Origin: Mycoplasma sp. CAG:776
GTDB lineage: Bacteria > Bacillota_I > Bacilli_A > RF39 > UBA660
Assembly (NCBI GenBank): GCA_000438195.1
Contig: FR903047.1
Location: 1-16,352, forward strand
Direction of reading: 5' to 3'
DNA length: 16,352 nt
The number at the start of each line of letters is the position of its first letter. Position 1 is the first letter of the stretch. Positions 13,197-16,352 of this stretch are shown one piece after another. Position numbers and translations under genes: made by a program. The notes under the pieces were generated by a model, which saw only the letters and a program-made list of their open reading frames with translations, did no database searches and was not told where the DNA came from.

Positions 13197-13910
13197 ATGA
13201 GTAGAGTAGGTAAATATATTTTTATTATTGTGGCTGTATGTAGCTTGTTAGTTGGAGGTATCTTTTTCTTTTTAAAGAAAGATGGCTATAAAGTTACTTT
13301 TAATTCTAATGGAGGAAGTATTGTGGAATCAGTTACTACTGGATTTAAAAAAACAGTATCTAAACCAGATGATCCAGTGCGTACAGGGTATCATTTTATG
13401 GGGTGGTATTTGGATCAAGAAAAATTTAATTTTTCTTCTAAAATAGAAGAGAATATCACTTTAACTGCTGTGTGGGAGGAAGAGGAAGAAGTTATATATA
13501 CTGTGTTATTTGATTCTTTAAGTGATGATGATTATAAAGTAGAAGTAAAAGAAGGAGAAACTATTAAGGAAGTTCCTATTCCTGAAAAAGAAGGATATCA
13601 ATTTTTATATTGGTGTTATCATAATAAAGAATTTGATTTTTCTACTCCTATTAAAAGTAATATGGTGATGGTTGCTAAATATCAAAAGATAGATCATGAA
13701 AAAGAAGTGGTTATAGTATCGTTTGATTCAGATGGAGGAAGCAAAATAGATAACCAAGAAATAGAAGTAGGTAGTCAGGCACTGGAGCCTAAAGAACCAG
13801 TAAAAGAGGGATATCGTTTTATGGGGTGGTATTTAGGAAAAGAGAAATTTGATTTTAAAGAAGAGGTAAAAGAGGATATTACATTAGTGGCTTTATGGGA
13901 AGAGGAGTAA
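13197..13910 (+). CDS. Membrane-anchored protein with three Listeria-Bacteroides (Flg_new/InlB B-type) repeats
   Basis: Predicted surface protein of 237 residues. A basic start and one hydrophobic segment (about 6-26) followed by KK look like an uncleaved signal anchor, leaving the rest outside. The exterior consists of three repeats of about 63 residues (31-93, 101-162, 172-235) with the family pattern: F-S-GG at the start, P--P---GY-F-GWY in the middle, then F-F----I--DI-L-A-W. Repeats 1 and 3 are close to consensus; repeat 2 lacks the GG and has LYWCYH for GWY. Such repeats serve as spacer or binding modules in internalins and gut-bacterial surface proteins; no leucine-rich or catalytic part is present. 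A Cys at residue 15 lies in the membrane segment but does not form a good lipobox. AGAGG (13186-13190) is the ribosome binding site. It is a single gene with its own terminator. Confidence 0.85.
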   Translation: MSRVGKYIFIIVAVCSLLVGGIFFFLKKDGYKVTFNSNGGSIVESVTTGFKKTVSKPDDPVRTGYHFMGWYLDQEKFNFSSKIEENITLTAVWEEEEEVIYTVLFDSLSDDDYKVEVKEGETIKEVPIPEKEGYQFLYWCYHNKEFDFSTPIKSNMVMVAKYQKIDHEKEVVIVSFDSDGGSKIDNQEIEVGSQALEPKEPVKEGYRFMGWYLGKEKFDFKEEVKEDITLVALWEEE

Positions 13911-13916
13911 ATAAGT

Positions 13917-13949
13917 GTAAAAAAGGATAGAAATATCTTTCTTTTTTTT
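13917..13949 (+). terminator. Terminator of the Flg_new-repeat gene
   Basis: GATA (13926-13929) pairs with TATC (13934-13937) around a GAAA loop, extended by a G-T and several A-T pairs with one mismatch, followed by a run of eight T residues ending at 13949. It overlaps the promoter of ackA. Confidence 0.65.
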
Positions 13950-13956
13950 GTATAAT
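13928..13956 (+). promoter_or_regulatory. Promoter of ackA-nrnA, overlapping the preceding terminator
   Basis: A perfect TATAAT (13951-13956) begins one base after the terminator T run and ends 22 bases before the ackA ATG. The best -35 at 17 bases is TAGAAA (13928-13933, 4 of 6 matches), located in the terminator loop. Confidence 0.6.
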
Positions 13957-13978
13957 AAAAATATAGAGGAGAGAATTT

Positions 13979-15175
13979 ATGAAAATATTGACAGTAAATG
14001 CAGGTAGTTCATCATTAAAATTTAATATGATCCTTTTACCTGAAGAAAAAGAATTAATTAGTGGTTATTTTGAGAAAATTGGCCTTAGTGATGGTATTTA
14101 TAGCATTAAGATTAATGGAACTAAAGTTAAGAAGGAAGCTTTAATGAAAGATCATAAAGATGCTATAGAATTGTTAATTAAAGAATTACTTGATAATCAT
14201 ATTATAACATCTTTAGATGAAATTGATGGTATTGGACATCGTTTGGTTCACGGAGGAGATAAATATGCTTCTAGTGTTATTATTGATGATGATGTAATAA
14301 AAACAGTAGAAGAGTTATCTAGTTTAGCTCCCCTTCATAATCCAGCGAATATTTTAGGGGTAAGAGCTTTTAGAGAAGCATTACCTAATACACCTATGGT
14401 TGGAGTATTCGATACGGCTTTTCATCAAACAATGGGAGAAGAACAATATTTATATTCCGTACCGCTTGAATGGTATCAAAAATATCAAATTCGTAAATAT
14501 GGTTTTCATGGAACTAGTCATAAGTATATTACAAAAGTTATGCAAGAAAAACTAGGTCGTGAAGATATTAATATTATTAGTTGTCATATTGGTAGTGGCG
14601 GTTCTATTTGTGCTATAAAAAATGGTAAGAGTTTTGATACAACGATGGGATTTACACCTAATGCCGGTTTAATTATGGGAACTCGTAGTGGAGATATTGA
14701 TTATTCGGTTATTCCTTATTATATTGAGAAAACTGGTACTACTTTAAATGAAGTAGATACAATACTAAATAAGAAAAGTGGTTTATTTGGTATTAGTGGA
14801 GGATATAGCGATCATAGAGATGTTGAAGCCAAGATGAATGAAGGAAGTCATGAGGCAATTCTTGCAAATAATATGTATATCAATCGTATTGTAGATTATA
14901 TTGCTAAATATTATGTGGAATTAGATGGAAAAGTAGATGCGATTGTTTTTACAGCTGGTTTAGGGGAAAATGCTAGAGAATTTAGAGAAGAAATTTTAAA
15001 TAAATTAGGTTCTTTGGGTATTTATGTTGATTCAGAGAAAAATAGTCAAATAGCGGGTTATTTAGATCAAAATGAAGGTATTATTTCAAGTGATTCATCT
15101 AAAGTTCCGGTTTATGTTGAACCAACGAATGAAGAGTTAATGATTGCACTTGATACTTACGATTTAATTAAATAG
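13979..15175 (+). CDS. ackA: Acetate kinase
   Basis: Interconverts acetyl phosphate plus ADP with acetate plus ATP, the energy-yielding last step of fermentative acetate production. The 398 residues match the family length. Motifs: NAGSSSLKF (7-15, Asn7), GHRLVHGG (86-93, Arg88), Pro-His-Asn at 118-121 (His120), FDTAFHQTM (144-152, Asp145), YGFHGTSHKY (174-183, His177), MGFTPNAGLIMGTRSGDID (from 223, Arg236), FTAGLGENA (324-332) and EPTNEEL (381-387, Glu385). One oddity is CHIGSGGS (202-209), where most acetate kinases have HLGNGAS or HLGNGGS: Ser206 replaces the usual Asn. GAGGAGAG (13967-13974) sits before the ATG. No pta gene is visible beside it. nrnA follows after 14 bases without a terminator or promoter. 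Confidence 0.95.
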   Translation: MKILTVNAGSSSLKFNMILLPEEKELISGYFEKIGLSDGIYSIKINGTKVKKEALMKDHKDAIELLIKELLDNHIITSLDEIDGIGHRLVHGGDKYASSVIIDDDVIKTVEELSSLAPLHNPANILGVRAFREALPNTPMVGVFDTAFHQTMGEEQYLYSVPLEWYQKYQIRKYGFHGTSHKYITKVMQEKLGREDINIISCHIGSGGSICAIKNGKSFDTTMGFTPNAGLIMGTRSGDIDYSVIPYYIEKTGTTLNEVDTILNKKSGLFGISGGYSDHRDVEAKMNEGSHEAILANNMYINRIVDYIAKYYVELDGKVDAIVFTAGLGENAREFREEILNKLGSLGIYVDSEKNSQIAGYLDQNEGIISSDSSKVPVYVEPTNEELMIALDTYDLIK

Positions 15176-15189
15176 AGAGGGTGTTACCC

Positions 15190-16164
15190 ATTAATAATAG
15201 TATTGTAAAAAAGATATATAAAAAAATTAAAGAATATCCCAGAATTGTGATTGCAAGGCATGTAGGACCTGATCCTGATGCTATTGCTTCTACAATTGCT
15301 CTTAGAGATTCGATTCGACTTACTTTTCCTTTAAAAGATGTCGTAGCGGTTGGACTTGGAGTATCAAAATTTAAATATTATGGTATTTTAGATAAAATTG
15401 ATACTGAATTTTATAAAGACTCTTTATTGATTGTTTTAGATGTTCCTAATATTTCAAGAGTAGATGGAATTGATGGATTAGAGTATAAAGAAATTATGAA
15501 GATTGATCATCATCCTGCTGAAGATATTAAAGGCCCTGTTGATTGGACAGATGAGACAAGTTGTTCTACTTGTCAGATGATTGCAGAATTAATTATGAAG
15601 ACACCGCTTAAATTAGATACGAAAATAGCAGGTAATCTATATTTAGGTATTGTTTCGGATAGTGATCGTTTTTTACTTCCTTATACAACTAATAAGACTT
15701 TCCAAGTTGTTCATGATTTAATTCAAGCTAGTAATTTAGATTTTACTTCTTTATATAATTATTTGTATGATCGAAGCATTGATGAAGTAAAATTTCAAGG
15801 ATATATTGCTATGAACATGACTGTAACAGAAAATGGTCTTGGATATATCATTCTTCCTAGTGAAGTCATTAAAGAATATCATGTTGATTTAGCAACGCCT
15901 GCTAATCTTATCAATAGTTTTAATTTTATTCGTGAAGTTTTAGTTTGGACTTTTATTACAGAAGATGCTAAGAATAATGTTTATAAAGTAAGTATTCGTT
16001 CTCATGGACCTATCATTAATGAGACGGCTAGTAAGTATCATGGCGGTGGGCATAAATATGCTAGTGGAGCTAGAATTACTAGTGAAGAGGAAATACAAAG
16101 CTTTATTAAAGATTTAGATCAATTATGTGAAGAATATAAGCGTGCTAGTATTAGCAATATTTAA
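15190..16164 (+). CDS. nrnA: Bifunctional oligoribonuclease / pAp phosphatase NrnA (DHH-DHHA1 family)
   Basis: Degrades 2- to 5-mer RNA left by mRNA decay and hydrolyses pAp to AMP; relatives also cleave pApA from c-di-AMP turnover. From this start it has 324 residues. The DHH domain shows RHVGPDPDAIAS (23-34, metal ligands His24, Asp28, Asp30), LDVPN (Asp84), KIDHHP (DHH at 106-108) and IVSDSDR (Asp157). The DHHA1 domain ends with KYHGGGHKYASGAR (GGGH at 285-288). The start is unusual: AGAGGGTG (15176-15183) is the only ribosome binding sequence, and the in-frame codon six bases later is ATT at 15190. The only earlier standard start, GTG at 15181, lies inside that binding sequence. Homologues begin about 7-10 residues before the IxxYxxIxIxRH segment, in fair agreement. 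It is in one unit with ackA and closed by terminators. Confidence 0.93.
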   Translation: MNNSIVKKIYKKIKEYPRIVIARHVGPDPDAIASTIALRDSIRLTFPLKDVVAVGLGVSKFKYYGILDKIDTEFYKDSLLIVLDVPNISRVDGIDGLEYKEIMKIDHHPAEDIKGPVDWTDETSCSTCQMIAELIMKTPLKLDTKIAGNLYLGIVSDSDRFLLPYTTNKTFQVVHDLIQASNLDFTSLYNYLYDRSIDEVKFQGYIAMNMTVTENGLGYIILPSEVIKEYHVDLATPANLINSFNFIREVLVWTFITEDAKNNVYKVSIRSHGPIINETASKYHGGGHKYASGARITSEEEIQSFIKDLDQLCEEYKRASISNI

Positions 16165-16189
16165 GCCTATTTTATGGGCTTTTTCTTTT
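16163..16189 (+). terminator. First terminator of ackA-nrnA
   Basis: AAGCC (16163-16167) pairs with GGCTT (16177-16181), extended inward by T-G, A-T and T-A pairs to a three-base loop, followed by TTTTCTTTT. The stem starts within the TAA stop. Confidence 0.85.
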
Positions 16190-16216
16190 AGAATAAAGCA
16201 TTTTATTCTTTTTTTT
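16190..16216 (+). terminator. Second, tandem terminator of ackA-nrnA
   Basis: AGAATAAA (16190-16197, counting the preceding A) pairs with TTTATTCT (16202-16209) around GCAT, followed by T residues to 16216. It lies immediately after the first terminator. Confidence 0.75.
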
Positions 16217-16352
16217 AATGATTTTTTTGCTTGAAAATAACATAATTATATTGAAAAATAGATAAAAATATTGTATATTTTATATATAAGATAGATAATG
16301 CATTATGTATTGCAAAATAATTTTTGACAAGTTTTGTCGAAGGTAATGAAAA
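16217..16352 (+). promoter_or_regulatory. Control region of the gene beyond the window
   Basis: No coding frame is supported here. TTGAAA (16251-16256), a 17-base spacer and TATATT (16274-16279) form a possible promoter. A perfect 12-base palindrome ATAATGCATTAT lies at 16295-16306. At 16323-16341 an imperfect inverted repeat joins TTGACAA to TTGTCGAA; TTGACA (16324-16329) could also be a -35 whose -10 lies past the end. The operator or promoter role is inferred only from these shapes. Confidence 0.4.

Noticed and set aside
13239..13244. Lipoprotein signal at Cys15 of the Flg_new-repeat protein
   Set aside because: The residues before the Cys are VAV; a lipobox needs Gly, Ala or Ser at the -1 position, and the hydrophobic stretch continues well past the Cys.
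15181..15189. GTG at 15181 as the nrnA start
   Set aside because: It leaves no room for a ribosome binding site, since AGAGG ends at the base before it; kept only as the fallback if ATT initiation is disproved.
1..16352. CRISPR arrays, tRNA or rRNA genes, insertion sequences, riboswitches
   Set aside because: Searched by eye on both strands; no spaced repeats, cloverleaf, transposase sequence or long structured leader was seen, and no gap between genes is long enough for most of these.

Overview
The window comes from a very AT-rich, low-GC Gram-positive bacterium. EzrA, a PASTA-bearing division PBP, MraY, FtsW and a DHH-type NrnA point to the Bacilli side of the Firmicutes. The large Ig/MBG surface protein, the Listeria-Bacteroides (Flg_new) repeats and the 'GIRPVIN...DPYVV' protein tail recall uncultured gut lineages such as RF39 or Erysipelotrichia-like groups; that placement is inference. 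The genetic code looks standard: every tryptophan codon in these genes is TGG, and TGA is read as stop in the first, partial gene. All supported genes lie on the + strand, and coding density is high, with no gene-free stretch over 300 bases.

Layout: (1) 1-93, the 3' end of a surface-type protein, closed by a hairpin terminator. (2) 204-950, a membrane-anchored SleB/CwlJ-type cell wall hydrolase. (3) 1024-4256, an apparent operon of ezrA, an unrecognised helical protein translationally coupled to it (TAATG overlap), and signal peptidase I. (4) 4364-8509, a 1381-residue exported protein with an acidic linker, a helical region, eight Ig-like modules, three MBG-like modules and a C-terminal beta-helix-like region, without a recognisable wall anchor. 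(5) 8570-8962, a small PH-domain protein. (6) 9030-13152, a reduced division/cell-wall block of SpoVD/Pbp2-type transpeptidase, mraY and ftsW, each with its own putative promoter. (7) 13197-13910, a membrane-anchored protein with three Flg_new-type repeats. (8) 13979-16164, ackA followed closely by nrnA. (9) 16165-16352, two tandem terminators and what looks like the control region of the next gene.

The genes fit together as envelope growth and division. MraY makes lipid I, FtsW and the class B PBP form a septal SEDS-transpeptidase pair, EzrA links the Z-ring to wall synthesis, the hydrolase cuts peptidoglycan, and LepB matures exported proteins such as the giant neighbour. AckA and NrnA are metabolic and RNA/nucleotide-turnover housekeeping.

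The most unusual signals are regulatory. Intergenic spaces are compressed so that a terminator's U-tract runs straight into the -10 box of the next gene, in two cases with the putative -35 in the terminator loop. The distance from -10 to start codon falls into two tight classes. Two gene pairs (ezrA/PH gene, and pbp/ftsW) share nearly identical promoter-leader sequences. nrnA appears to start at a rare ATT codon. Four start codons have been placed downstream of the longest open frame, using ribosome binding sites and hairpins.
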